Shown: positions 46,898 through 56,430, counted from the stretch's first letter. The stretch is DNA of 64,000 bases from Streptococcus sp. Marseille-P6264 (GCF_902460355.1 NZ_CABPTO010000002.1:186001-250000), one strand, 5' to 3'. Notes: a model not told the origin generated them from the sequence alone. Numbers and translations are program-made.

Positions 46898-47584
46898 ATG
46901 TATCAACCAGAAAAATTAAAAGCTCGGAGGAAAGAGCTAAAACTAACACAAAAAGATATTGCAGATAAGCTAGGAATTAGCTATCAAGCCTATTCTGCTT
47001 GGGAACGTGGAGTCAAAGAACCTTCTACTGAGAAAGTGGCATTATTAGAGAAACTTTTGAAAGTTCCAAAAGGCTATTTCACTGAGATAGAGATTGTCAG
47101 ACTTTATAATGTCCTCTCACCAAATGGAAAAGAACAAGTTGTGTCTTATGCTCGTGACTTAGTCGCAGAAGAGCAAAATAAGAAGGTGGTCTCTATTACT
47201 GAACCACGCTATGAATATCGGGTCTATGAAGAAATGTCTGCTGGTCTTGGTGCCACTATCTATGGAGAAAAAGAATACGATACAGTCTACTATAACGAAG
47301 AGTTAGGGCATGATTTCGCCTCTTGGGTATCGGGGGATTCTATGGAGCCTAAATATCCAAATGGTTCCGTTGCCCTTATTCGTGAGACGGGCTTTGATTA
47401 TAATGGGGCAGTTTATGCAGTTGTTTGGAATGAGCAGACCTATATCAAGCGAGTCTACCTGGAAGAAGACGGCTTACGCCTCGTTTCCATCAACAAGAAA
47501 TACAAAGACAAATTTGCTCCTTATGACGATGATCCTCGCATTGTCGGAAAAATTGTCGGAAATTTTATGCCTCTAGAGGACTAG
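46898..47584 (+). CDS. LexA-like S24 repressor (ImR type)
   Basis: 228 aa. An N-terminal helix-turn-helix (about 8-62, LTQKDIADKLGISYQAYSAW) is joined to a C-terminal S24 peptidase with Ser148 (SGDSMEP) and Lys184 (YIKRVYL). A candidate self-cleavage Ala-Gly lies in MSAGLGATIYG. It should be inactivated by the SOS response through RecA and thereby derepress downstream polymerase genes or ICE transfer. Confidence 0.9.
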   Translation: MYQPEKLKARRKELKLTQKDIADKLGISYQAYSAWERGVKEPSTEKVALLEKLLKVPKGYFTEIEIVRLYNVLSPNGKEQVVSYARDLVAEEQNKKVVSITEPRYEYRVYEEMSAGLGATIYGEKEYDTVYYNEELGHDFASWVSGDSMEPKYPNGSVALIRETGFDYNGAVYAVVWNEQTYIKRVYLEEDGLRLVSINKKYKDKFAPYDDDPRIVGKIVGNFMPLED

Positions 47585-47587
47585 GTT

Positions 47588-49003
47588 ATGGGAATCATTG
47601 ACTATTCAAAAGAACCTGTTAGTGATATTGCCTTTATTGATATGAAATCTTTCTATGCCAGCGTTGAGTGTGTGGAGCGAGGGCTTCATCCTCTTAAAAC
47701 CTCCCTCTGTGTGATGAGTCGAGCAGATAATTCTGCTGGATTGATATTGGCATCATCACCCATGTTTAAGAAAGTATTTGGGAAAAAGAATGTTGGTCGG
47801 GCTTATGATTTACCCTTTGATGTCAAAACCAGAAAATTTTCTTACTATAACGCAAAAAAGCAGGGACTTCCAACGGATCCAGATTTTGTACGCTATATTG
47901 AGGAATGGGCGAAGACCACCTTTATCGTTCCACCTCGAATGGACAAGTACATTGAGGTTAATATGGAAATACAGCGAGTTTTTCAAAACTACGGTAGCCC
48001 CAATGAAATATACCCTTATTCGATTGATGAGGGCTTTATTGACCTAACAACTTCTCTTAACTACTTTATTAGTAATCAGACCATATCCCGAAAAGATAAG
48101 TTGGATATGATCTCTGCTAAGATTCAAAAAGATATTTGGCGAAAGACAGGTATTTACTCAACTGTTGGTATGTCAAATAGTAATCCCTTGCTTGCTAAGC
48201 TAGCCTTGGACAACGAAGCTAAGAAAATGCCCACCATGCGTGCTAATTGGTCTTATGAAGATGTAGAAAGTAAGGTTTGGGCAATTCGTAACATGACAGA
48301 TTTTTGGGGAATTGGTCATCGTATGGAAACGAGATTAAATAATTTGGGAATTTTTTCTATTAAGGAACTTGCTAATAGTAATCCCGATTTACTAAAAAAG
48401 TCTTTAGGAGTAGTAGGGCTACGTCTCTGGTTTTACGCAAATGGAGTAGATGAAAGTAATGTTAATAATCCATATAAACCAAAGAGCACAGGATTAGGTA
48501 ACTCTCAAGTCTTACCAAGGGATTATATCAAGCAACGGGATATCGAGATTGTCCTTCGAGAGATGGCAGAGCAGGTTGCTATTCGTCTTAGACGAGCGGG
48601 TAAGAAAACAACTGTTGTCTCTATTCATGTAGGCTATTCCAAACAGGAAAATAAAAAATCAATCAACACACAAAAAAAGATCGAACCGACTAATCATACG
48701 GACACGCTAACTAATGTGGTTTTACAGTTATTGCATCAGAAATACAGTTCAGGTGCCGTAAGGAACGTTGCTGTCAACTATTCAGGTCTAGTGGATGAAT
48801 CGTTTGGACTCATTTCTTTATTTGATGATGTTGAAAAAATAGAAAAAGAAGAAAGGCTCCAATCAGCGATTGACAGCATCCGAGATCAGTTTGGGTTCAC
48901 TTCACTCTTAAAAGCCAATGCCCTTGAGTCAGCATCAAGAAGCATTGTTAGAAGTAAACTAATTGGAGGTCATTCTGCTGGTGGACTAGATGGTTTAAAA
49001 TGA
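47588..49003 (+). CDS. Y-family DNA polymerase (UmuC/UvrX-like)
   Basis: 471 aa. It has the catalytic IAFIDMKSFYASVECVERG (metal-binding Asp) and SIDEGFIDLT (Asp-Glu), followed by a helix-hairpin-helix thumb (MTDFWGIGHRMETRLNNLGI) and little finger. It performs error-prone translesion synthesis. It lies three bases after the S24 repressor gene and overlaps the YolD gene, so it is part of an SOS-type mutagenesis operon carried by the ICE. Confidence 0.92.
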   Translation: MGIIDYSKEPVSDIAFIDMKSFYASVECVERGLHPLKTSLCVMSRADNSAGLILASSPMFKKVFGKKNVGRAYDLPFDVKTRKFSYYNAKKQGLPTDPDFVRYIEEWAKTTFIVPPRMDKYIEVNMEIQRVFQNYGSPNEIYPYSIDEGFIDLTTSLNYFISNQTISRKDKLDMISAKIQKDIWRKTGIYSTVGMSNSNPLLAKLALDNEAKKMPTMRANWSYEDVESKVWAIRNMTDFWGIGHRMETRLNNLGIFSIKELANSNPDLLKKSLGVVGLRLWFYANGVDESNVNNPYKPKSTGLGNSQVLPRDYIKQRDIEIVLREMAEQVAIRLRRAGKKTTVVSIHVGYSKQENKKSINTQKKIEPTNHTDTLTNVVLQLLHQKYSSGAVRNVAVNYSGLVDESFGLISLFDDVEKIEKEERLQSAIDSIRDQFGFTSLLKANALESASRSIVRSKLIGGHSAGGLDGLK

Positions 49004-49362
49004 TAGATCGTTCCTATTTGCCCTATCAGTCAGCCCGAGAATATCAAGATTCAGGTATGCAAAAGTGGATGGGCTTCTTTTTATCTGAACATACTACATC
49101 ACTAGGAGAAGAGAAACATCGTGTCGATCTAACTAGTGACTTGAACAGAACAGAAAAACTCTTGTTACTTTCTCAGCTTTATGTTGGGCGTTTAAAAGGT
49201 CGTTTCACAGTCAAACAAAAAGCTCAAAAAATAACCTTAATTGGGGAGGTGGGGGAAATTGCAGTAAAGGAAATATCCCTCAAAACACTTGAAGGATACC
49301 AGCTGGTTGAAGTGGAAGACATCCTGGACATTCAACTATTAGAAGAGGTTGCCTATGAGTAG
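49000..49362 (+). CDS. YolD-like protein
   Basis: 120 aa. The central region MQKWMGFFLSEHTTSL fits YolD, a usual partner of Gram-positive UmuC-like polymerases. It overlaps the polymerase gene by 4 bases and the next gene by 8. Confidence 0.75.
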   Translation: MIDRSYLPYQSAREYQDSGMQKWMGFFLSEHTTSLGEEKHRVDLTSDLNRTEKLLLLSQLYVGRLKGRFTVKQKAQKITLIGEVGEIAVKEISLKTLEGYQLVEVEDILDIQLLEEVAYE

Positions 49363-49654
49363 AAAAGAACTCTATGAGAATAAATTGCAGATGGACTATT
49401 TCTCTGACAACTATATTCGATTTGAAGAAGATTTCCAAAAATACTCAGCAATGGACATACCACTTACTTTTCTAGTTGATGATATTCTCAGAACTATGGC
49501 TATGAATCAGAAAAACTACTTCAAACTTAATAAAGAGAATTCTAAGGATGGGCGAGAACATTATTTCTACTTTAAAATTAAAATGAGTGATGAAAGTAAG
49601 ATGGTTAGGAAGTATCAGTATTTGCAGGTGTTTAGTAGCCTTCAATGTATTTGA
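49355..49654 (+). CDS. Small protein of the SOS-polymerase operon
   Basis: 99 aa from ATG 49355 (overlapping the YolD stop). It is helical with many aromatic residues (YFSDNYIRFEEDFQKYSAMD) and lacks a known motif; it may be of the DUF5960 group seen after yolD in streptococci. Function unknown. Confidence 0.7.
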   Translation: MSRKELYENKLQMDYFSDNYIRFEEDFQKYSAMDIPLTFLVDDILRTMAMNQKNYFKLNKENSKDGREHYFYFKIKMSDESKMVRKYQYLQVFSSLQCI

Positions 49655-49753
49655 CTTTATTTTAGAACATATCCCTATGTACTACTATGGGATGTTTGAG
49701 TGAAGTGTGATATAATTTAGAAGGTATTATTTATAAAGAGAAAGTGAGAATAA

Positions 49754-52558
49754 ATGATGACGAGTGCATTGGAACTCTATTTATCTACTGTAAAAAATAA
49801 AGTTGTAGAAGAATTTGATTTTACAAATAAAAAAGTGAAATATACTGAAAACTTAAAAGGTTGGAGTATTTCCTCATTCACTCCTGAAGAACAGGTTAGA
49901 TCGTATTTATTATCAAAACTTGTTAATGAATTAGATTATGAAATTGGAAAAATTGAAATTGAAACAGAATACCCAGTAGGTAGAAAAAAAGCTAAAGAAC
50001 GTCCACGTGTTGATGTAATTGTACGTGATAATGAAGGAAAAGCATTTCTTTTCATTGAAGTAAAAGAGCCAGATCAATTTGAGAAAGAAAAAGAAGAAGC
50101 AATTGAAAATCAATTGTTTAATTTAGCACCAAGTGAGGATGCAAAGACTGGTGTTAAATATTTGGCGTATTATACATATGAAATTAATGGTGAAACAATA
50201 AAAGATAAAGTAATTATCATTGATTTTGAAAAATTTAAATCTTATGAGAGTTGGGAAAAAGTAAGAGATTTCTCCGATGAAATTCCAAAAAGATATGGTA
50301 TTGCTCAAAAACAGCCTTACTGTAAAGGTAGTGATAAAGATTTAGAGAAAAATTTTACTCATGAACAGATAGACGGAATTAGAGTTAATCTCCATAATGT
50401 ACTATGGGGAGGAGGTGGAACAGATGATAATGAAGTCTTTTCCAGTTTGGTAAATATCATTCTTGCAAAAATACAGGATGAAAGTGAGAAAAGAAATGGA
50501 GATCAGTATGACTTTCAAATTCTAGCTGATGTTAAGGATAATGCTATCGAATCTGATGAAGTATTATTTGATCGGATTAACTTATTATATCAACGTGCTT
50601 TAAATCAGAGAATGAATGTATCAAAAGTAGAAGATGCAAAAGTTATTGATGTAAATAAATTTTCTCTTTCTAAACTAAAATATACTGTGCAAACACTGGA
50701 ATCTTATTCTTTTGTTGATGGAAAAAATTCATTCACGGGTAAAGATATACTTGGTGATTTCTTTGAAGGAATTATTAGGGAAGGTTTCAAACAAAGTAAA
50801 GGACAGTTCTTTACCCATATCAATGTTGTAAAATTTTTATTGTGGGGATTACAAGTTGATAAGTTAGCAATTGAACGTGTCAATAAAGATCAAGAAATTC
50901 CATATATGATTGATCCGAGTTCTGGGAGCGGGACATTTCTTATCGAATATATGAAATTCATTACTGAGAACTTGAAGCGACGCTTTAAGGACCAACTAGC
51001 GACTAGTAGGGATGTTGAAGATAAATTTGATCAATGGTTTACACCAGACCATCGAGAAAATAAATGGGCGAAGGATTACATATATGGGTCGGATATCAAT
51101 TTTAACTTGGGGACAGCTACAAAGGTTAATATGATTTTGCATGGTGATGGTTCAACTAATATCTTCGTTGGAAGTCCAAACGGTGATGGCTTATTGCCAT
51201 TTATGGAATACAATAGCGAGAAAGCTCCTAATGTCTTAAATAATTCGTCGGAAGACTCATATTATAATAATAAAAAGGTAAACAAGGCCTTTGATGTGAT
51301 TGTGACTAACCCTCCTTTTTCTGTGGATCTAGACAAAGATACAAAACGGAAATTAAATGATGGTTTCCTTTTCTCAGATAAGAAAAACTCTGAAAATTTA
51401 TTTATCGAAAGATACTATCAATTATTAAGAGATAAAGGGCGGTTGGGAGTTGTTTTGCCTGAGAGTGTATTTGATACTAGTGAAAATAAGTATATTCGTT
51501 TATTCATCTATAAGTACTTCAATGTTAAAGCAATTATTAGTCTTCCACAAGTTACTTTTGAGCCGTATACTTCTACAAAAACAAGTTTACTGTTTGCTCA
51601 GAAAAAAACTCCTGAAGAAATCTCCGAATGGAATGTTCTGTGGAAAAAATATGGTAAAGAGTGGGAAAAGTTAAAGACACGGATAGAAAAAGAGCTTGAA
51701 TTACTTACTTTGATGGAATTGCTGGATAATTTTGATGAATTGTCGGCTGAAGAAAAGGATGAGCTATATAAACAGATAAAAAAATGCTATCAGTTGAAAA
51801 AATCGGATAAGGATTCTCTTGTTCAAAAGAGTTTTTCAGAACTTGAAGAATTATTATCAAATATAACTTTGAATAGTAAATGGTCTATAGCTTCTGAAAA
51901 TGAAGAACAGAGAAAAAATAATATTCTCTATTTGTTAAATGTTTACGATTCAATTGATGAAAATCTATCGATCATAGAATTACTCAAAACCTATCGACAA
52001 GAGTTGATTGATCTAATTACACTAGATAAGGACACAAAGGAAGTATTTGGTTTTGTAAATACATGGTGGGTATTTAATCAAGTTGCAAAGGAACTGTCTT
52101 ATTCAATATTTATGGCTGAAGTTGACAACGTAGGTTATAAGAGAACTAAACGATCTGAAAAAGAAATGCCAAATGATCTTTATGATTTAGAAATCGCACC
52201 CCAAACGTTGGATAAAGAGGAGGTTATGAAGCCATTGTTATCAGAACTAACTAGTGTGTTGAGTCAGATAGAAAATCTAGAAAAGAACGAAACAAAAAAA
52301 TCACTAGATGAATTAGGTAAGTTAGAAACGAAAAGACTTAATTTAGAACGTGAAATTGCTGAGCTAGAAGATCTAATAGATAAACTGTATGATGACGGAA
52401 AACTGAAAGATGAATACTTTGATCGAATACAACAAGGTGAGTTGCAATCTGTATTTCTAAATCCGTACCTTAAGCCATTTATATCTCATAGGGTAGCTTT
52501 GAGAAGTGGAGTAAAAATAAAAGTTTTGGATTATTTGAGGGAAGTTGAATGGCAGTAA
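49754..52558 (+). CDS. Fused nuclease-methyltransferase of a BcgI-like/type I-related system
   Basis: 934 aa. The N-terminus is a PD-(D/E)xK nuclease like the HsdR N-domain: Asp87 (RVDVIV) and Glu102-x-Lys104 (FIEVK). A helical HsdM-N region follows, then an N6-adenine methylase with SAM motif DPSSGSGTFLIEY at about 386-398 and catalytic NPPF at about 519-522. A long charged insert lies at about 620-740 and a coiled coil at about 840-890. No helicase motor is present, so this is a one-chain restriction/modification subunit working with the S subunit that overlaps it. Confidence 0.85.
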   Translation: MMTSALELYLSTVKNKVVEEFDFTNKKVKYTENLKGWSISSFTPEEQVRSYLLSKLVNELDYEIGKIEIETEYPVGRKKAKERPRVDVIVRDNEGKAFLFIEVKEPDQFEKEKEEAIENQLFNLAPSEDAKTGVKYLAYYTYEINGETIKDKVIIIDFEKFKSYESWEKVRDFSDEIPKRYGIAQKQPYCKGSDKDLEKNFTHEQIDGIRVNLHNVLWGGGGTDDNEVFSSLVNIILAKIQDESEKRNGDQYDFQILADVKDNAIESDEVLFDRINLLYQRALNQRMNVSKVEDAKVIDVNKFSLSKLKYTVQTLESYSFVDGKNSFTGKDILGDFFEGIIREGFKQSKGQFFTHINVVKFLLWGLQVDKLAIERVNKDQEIPYMIDPSSGSGTFLIEYMKFITENLKRRFKDQLATSRDVEDKFDQWFTPDHRENKWAKDYIYGSDINFNLGTATKVNMILHGDGSTNIFVGSPNGDGLLPFMEYNSEKAPNVLNNSSEDSYYNNKKVNKAFDVIVTNPPFSVDLDKDTKRKLNDGFLFSDKKNSENLFIERYYQLLRDKGRLGVVLPESVFDTSENKYIRLFIYKYFNVKAIISLPQVTFEPYTSTKTSLLFAQKKTPEEISEWNVLWKKYGKEWEKLKTRIEKELELLTLMELLDNFDELSAEEKDELYKQIKKCYQLKKSDKDSLVQKSFSELEELLSNITLNSKWSIASENEEQRKNNILYLLNVYDSIDENLSIIELLKTYRQELIDLITLDKDTKEVFGFVNTWWVFNQVAKELSYSIFMAEVDNVGYKRTKRSEKEMPNDLYDLEIAPQTLDKEEVMKPLLSELTSVLSQIENLEKNETKKSLDELGKLETKRLNLEREIAELEDLIDKLYDDGKLKDEYFDRIQQGELQSVFLNPYLKPFISHRVALRSGVKIKVLDYLREVEWQ

Positions 52559-53982
52559 AGATTTATAACGTTGAATTTCAAAGAATGGCTTTAGAGCCAA
52601 GTCTGAGAAATGACTCAAATTTTATTTCATTTGAAAATGCTGTCGTTAATCGATTCTATAAATTCAAAGAACTCTTTGAGATAGTTAATGATCATAAAGT
52701 ACCTTTAGAGAATCTAAACGATGATTTTTATTATGTCGAAATTGGAAATGCGGATAAATTAGGAAATGTATTTCCTGTAAAATTAAATTTTAATAATCGT
52801 CAGTTAGAAGATGAAGATTATTATAAGAAAATTGAAAAAGGAAATATTATAAAAGTTCAAAAGGGGGATATACTTATTTCAAAAGTAAGACCTTATTTAA
52901 AGAAGATCTTACTAATTGATGATGATAATTCGAAATATTATTATACTTCTGCTTTTATACACATTCGACCTAAAAAGATGGGTAAGATTATGTATTATTG
53001 CATGCGAACTTTGTTTTTTGAGAATCTGATTGCGATTTCTAGACAAGGTAAAGGATATCCAACATTAAATGAAACGGATCTCTTATCTATGAAGTTTGAT
53101 GCATCGATAATTGATTTACTTTTAAAAAAAGAACAGGAATTGTTGCAGAAAATAGAGCAAAGAGAGAGTGAAATTTTACAACTAGAGCGTACCAGAAAAC
53201 CTGAAAGCCAATTAATAAATGATATATTTAAGCAAGAATTCAGTTTGAATTTAAATGAGTATCATGAGAAAAGGAAAATTAGAATTTTCCAAACCAGTTT
53301 AGAAAGTTTTTCAGCGAATTTAGATCTTCGTAATAGTGTGAAATTTCATTGGCCATCCGGACAGTATGTATATAATGAGTTAAAGAAACAGTCATCGAAA
53401 AAGATAAAGGACTATATTTCAGAACCTATCGTCTTAGGTAAAAGTATATCACCTGTCAATTATGACGAAGAAGGAGAAAGCTATTATATATCAATGGCTG
53501 CTATAAAGGATTGGAGATTTAATCCTGATTCTGAGAACGCAAAGACAATATCAGAACAGTATTATAATGAAAATAAAGCAACCAAGTCTATTCAAAAAGG
53601 TGATATAATCTTAGCAAGATCTGGTAAGGGGACAATAGGCAAAGTCGCTTTAATTGATAATGATAATCATGAAGGAATATTTGCCGATTTTACGATGAGA
53701 ATTAGACTTAAATCGTATTTACCTAGATTTGCTTACTATTATTTCAGGACAACTTATTTCCAACATTTATTGGAAGTAAACTGGAAAGGTCTGGGAAACA
53801 ACTTAAATATATTTCCTAGTCAAATTCAGGAACTTCCTATACCGGATATAACCATTGAGGAGCAAGAAAGAATCGTTTCTTTGATAAAAGGAGAGATAGA
53901 CTTGCAGAATCAATCAACTGAACAAATTATAGAAAAGCAATTGGAAGTTGAAAGTTTAATTGAACAAAGCCTGAAAAGTTAA
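52549..53982 (+). CDS. Specificity (S) subunit of the restriction-modification system
   Basis: 477 aa. Two target-recognition domains of the Methylase_S type (about 35-190 and 255-440), each with the pattern GDIL(I/A)(S/R) (KGDILISKVRPYLKK; KGDIILARSGKGTIGK) and each followed by a helical spacer (EQELLQKIEQRESEILQL; EEQERIVSLIKGEIDLQ). The target should be bipartite. It overlaps the upstream gene by 10 bases. Confidence 0.88.
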   Translation: MAVKIYNVEFQRMALEPSLRNDSNFISFENAVVNRFYKFKELFEIVNDHKVPLENLNDDFYYVEIGNADKLGNVFPVKLNFNNRQLEDEDYYKKIEKGNIIKVQKGDILISKVRPYLKKILLIDDDNSKYYYTSAFIHIRPKKMGKIMYYCMRTLFFENLIAISRQGKGYPTLNETDLLSMKFDASIIDLLLKKEQELLQKIEQRESEILQLERTRKPESQLINDIFKQEFSLNLNEYHEKRKIRIFQTSLESFSANLDLRNSVKFHWPSGQYVYNELKKQSSKKIKDYISEPIVLGKSISPVNYDEEGESYYISMAAIKDWRFNPDSENAKTISEQYYNENKATKSIQKGDIILARSGKGTIGKVALIDNDNHEGIFADFTMRIRLKSYLPRFAYYYFRTTYFQHLLEVNWKGLGNNLNIFPSQIQELPIPDITIEEQERIVSLIKGEIDLQNQSTEQIIEKQLEVESLIEQSLKS

Positions 53983-53996
53983 AAGTCCATTCTAGA

Positions 53997-54043
53997 AAAA
54001 AGGGCTACGAAACTATTGTTTTATTAGTTTCGTAGCCCTTTTT
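53997..54043. terminator. Strong bidirectional terminator
   Basis: AAAAAGGGCTACGAAACTA and TAGTTTCGTAGCCCTTTTT pair perfectly around a 9-base loop between the S-subunit gene and the converging lipoprotein gene. Confidence 0.95.
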
Positions 54044-54064
54044 AAATTATGTATAAAGAAGATT

Positions 54065-54436
54065 TTAGTTTTGTAATTCATTGTATTTCTTAAGTGCTTC
54101 CTCGTAAGCATCCGTTCCTTTTAGATAATAGTCGTGTTCTGTACCACTAATATCTACGGTAATAACACCGTCAGAATGTTTGTAAGTAACTTCTTTAGCT
54201 GAAACCTCTTCACCAGAAAGTTCAAAGGTGTTGTTTTTACTATTGATGGTGAATTTGTCATACTCTTCCTTATCGATCGTACCTTCAGTATCTTTGATAG
54301 AGAATGACAACTCGTTTCTTAGACCATTCTCGGTATTAATCCAATAGTAGTTGTCATCTAGGTTGTCTTGTGGGGAACAAGAAATGAGGATAAACTCTGA
54401 TAGGGTAAGAAGTAGAAATGATAAGATTTTTTTCGT
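54065..54436 (-). pseudogene. Lipoprotein paralogue with lost ATG (ACG start)
   Basis: Read from 54436, the frame begins with ACG instead of ATG and encodes TKKILSFLLLTLSEFILISC, a lipoprotein signal with the lipobox Cys at residue 20. It aligns residue for residue with the intact paralogue at 55178 (MKRFITLLLVSLSAVLLIAC). AAAAGG stands upstream and TATTAT/TATAAC-like boxes precede it. The mature part is intact (DNYYWINTENGLRNELSFSI ... VDISGTEHDYYLKGTDAYEEA). A longer in-frame ATG at 54505 would start within the promoter. Silent or poorly translated gene likely. Confidence 0.55.
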
Positions 54437-54600
54437 GGTGAAATTTTCCTTTTCTACTGTTATAATAGATAATATTTGTCTGCTAAAAAATAAAATAATG
54501 TCCATTATAACGGAAATTTTTTGATAAGTCCGTTTAAGTAGACCTAATCTTTTGAATTATCTTATATATATTTCAATTAATAAATGGTATAATATTTATG

Positions 54601-54804
54601 TTAGGACTTTGCTTGATTCCCCTTTGGAAGATCAGCAAAATTTACACCATTCTGATATAATTGAATCAAATATAATAAAATTTGAGCGGTAATTCTAAAA
54701 ATGTTGAAGCTAAAGCTTTTTGAAACTGGTTGAAATAAACGCTTATTAAGCCAGATTTTCCAAAATGTAGAATCTGAACTAAAATTAAGTGAGACATGTA
54801 TCAA
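54601..54804 (-). CDS. Short hypothetical protein, possibly coupled
   Basis: 67 aa from TTG at 54804, whose first bases overlap the stop of the upstream small gene, with GGAGG seven bases before. The hydrophobic, aromatic sequence has no known family. Real translation is uncertain. Confidence 0.35.
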   Translation of the reverse strand: MIHVSLNFSSDSTFWKIWLNKRLFQPVSKSFSFNIFRITAQILLYLIQLYQNGVNFADLPKGNQAKS

Positions 54805-54998
54805 AACACTTCCTCCCTATCCAAATTCGGATAGGGTTTCTCATCGTTAAAAACTCTCTTTAGTATCTCGACACTTTCCTTCAGATGAAGGAGTTCGATT
54901 TTTCTTCTAAGAATATCAGTATTTTTCTCTATATTCTCGCAATGTCGTTTGATGTGCCATAAGGATTTTTGAATGTTATCTTCTTTTAAATTTTTCAT
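54801..54998 (-). CDS. Short helical hypothetical protein
   Basis: 65 aa, strongly charged and helical (HCENIEKNTDILRRKIELLH). AGGAG precedes the ATG but very closely. It may form a two-gene unit with the overlapping frame downstream. No family recognised. Confidence 0.45.
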   Translation of the reverse strand: MKNLKEDNIQKSLWHIKRHCENIEKNTDILRRKIELLHLKESVEILKRVFNDEKPYPNLDREEVF

Positions 54999-55119
54999 AC
55001 TCCTATCTTATCAGGTAAATTCTTAAAAATAATGTTGCTTTCCTCAAATGATCAAAATATAGCCTGAAAAGCACTAAAAAATAAATTATGCCCAATTTCC
55101 CTTTGTTAATGGGACAACA

Positions 55120-55145
55120 AAAAACGCTTCAATCAAAGCGTTTTT
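55120..55145 (-). terminator. Terminator of the lipoprotein gene
   Basis: AAAAACGCTT/AAGCGTTTTT stem around CAATCA, just beyond the end of the minus-strand lipoprotein gene. Confidence 0.8.
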
Positions 55146-55177
55146 ATTGTATAAAGAATAACGAATAGTTTGAAAGT

Positions 55178-55540
55178 TTACTTGTTGCCGTATTTCTTCA
55201 CAGCTTCTTTATATGCTTCACTACCCTTTTTGTAATAGTCCTGCTTCGTTCCTGAAATATCTACAGTGAATACGCCATCCTTGAAGGTATAATTCTCTTT
55301 TCTATTTATGATATTAGAACCAGTCAGTTCGATTGTTGAACTATCTTTATCAATTGTAAAGGCATCAGCCTCCCCTTTATTGATATTTCCTTTGTTACCT
55401 GAAATGGTAAAGGCAACTTCATTTCGACTCTCGTTTATCCAGTAGTATTCGCCATCTAAAGAATTGCTTGATTGGTTAGAACAGGCAATTAATAAAACGG
55501 CAGATAGAGACACTAAAAGTAATGTGATAAATCTTTTCAT
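55178..55540 (-). CDS. Small lipoprotein, ICE cargo
   Basis: 120 aa. It has a signal peptide with lipobox LLIAC (Cys20), then a polar beta-rich domain with YYWINESRNEVAFTISGNKG and VDISGTKQDYYKKGSEAYKE. GGAGGT precedes the ATG. It should be anchored outside the membrane. It is paralogous to the gene at 54065. A role in mating-pair surface exclusion is possible but untested. Confidence 0.8.
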   Translation of the reverse strand: MKRFITLLLVSLSAVLLIACSNQSSNSLDGEYYWINESRNEVAFTISGNKGNINKGEADAFTIDKDSSTIELTGSNIINRKENYTFKDGVFTVDISGTKQDYYKKGSEAYKEAVKKYGNK

Positions 55541-55668
55541 TTGCTTACCTCCATTTCTATTATATCAAAGGAATATTACAGGTGTAAGACATTAATTTTT
55601 TAAGTTAGTTTTCCTTCTTTCGGGAAAATAAGTCTTTTTCGGAAAATAGTGGTTAATGTGTAGACAAT

Positions 55669-56430
55669 TTATCTAAATTGTTTGGAATATTTAAGTAACT
55701 TAACATAGGTTGGTAGCCTCTGAACTTCAATTTTTTCTATGTATTGAAAGCCTGTAGGGTTGAATGTGAATAGAATGAAATAGTTGTTACATTCGGTAAC
55801 AATATATGTTTCAAATTTTGGAACAGAACGACTTCGGTAGGTTGCTAATTCAATAAAGTCATTTTCTATAGCTTCCTTGACAAGAAATGTTAATTTATCT
55901 TGCTTTATTTCTCGTTTTGTATAGAACATATAAGGGAAGAAAAGTAGTAAATTTTTTTCTGTTTCTATAGTGTTTAATACGTCGAGAATATCAACTTCAT
56001 CACATAGAGGTTTATTGTTTTGATTTTCTCGTAAATACAACATATCATCGAGTGTTAAGGATCTAAATATTTTATGAATTTCGCCAACTCTAAAATTTTT
56101 ATTCGGTTCTCTAGGTGGCCCGTAAGCTGTTACACCTTTGCATGGAACTGATACGCTTGGGCTAGCTAATCGCAGACCTCTGAGATAGGATCTTGAAGCT
56201 AGAAGTTTAAAGTCAATCTCGTAAGAAGGTGTGGTTGCATCTGGTTCAGAATTGCTTTCACTTAAAGGGTGTTCATATACATGATGTTCTGATTTTTTTT
56301 GAAAGAATAGGGATTGATTGAGATATTCCATTAGGAAGTATTCATAGTTTGAGTGACTTTCGTTATCAACAAAGTTATTCAATAAAACTGTTGCAGGCAT
56401 AATATTAGCCTTTAGTTCTTCATCTATCAT
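55669..56430 (-). CDS. Orphan cargo protein at the right end of element A
   Basis: 253 aa, no signal or membrane segments. The middle contains RSYLRGLRLASPSVSVPCKG; the C-terminal half is alternating beta-type (FETYIVTECNNYFILFTFNP). GGAGG precedes the ATG. Its place beside the attachment site is typical for variable cargo. I cannot assign a family. Confidence 0.65.
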   Translation of the reverse strand: MIDEELKANIMPATVLLNNFVDNESHSNYEYFLMEYLNQSLFFQKKSEHHVYEHPLSESNSEPDATTPSYEIDFKLLASRSYLRGLRLASPSVSVPCKGVTAYGPPREPNKNFRVGEIHKIFRSLTLDDMLYLRENQNNKPLCDEVDILDVLNTIETEKNLLLFFPYMFYTKREIKQDKLTFLVKEAIENDFIELATYRSRSVPKFETYIVTECNNYFILFTFNPTGFQYIEKIEVQRLPTYVKLLKYSKQFR

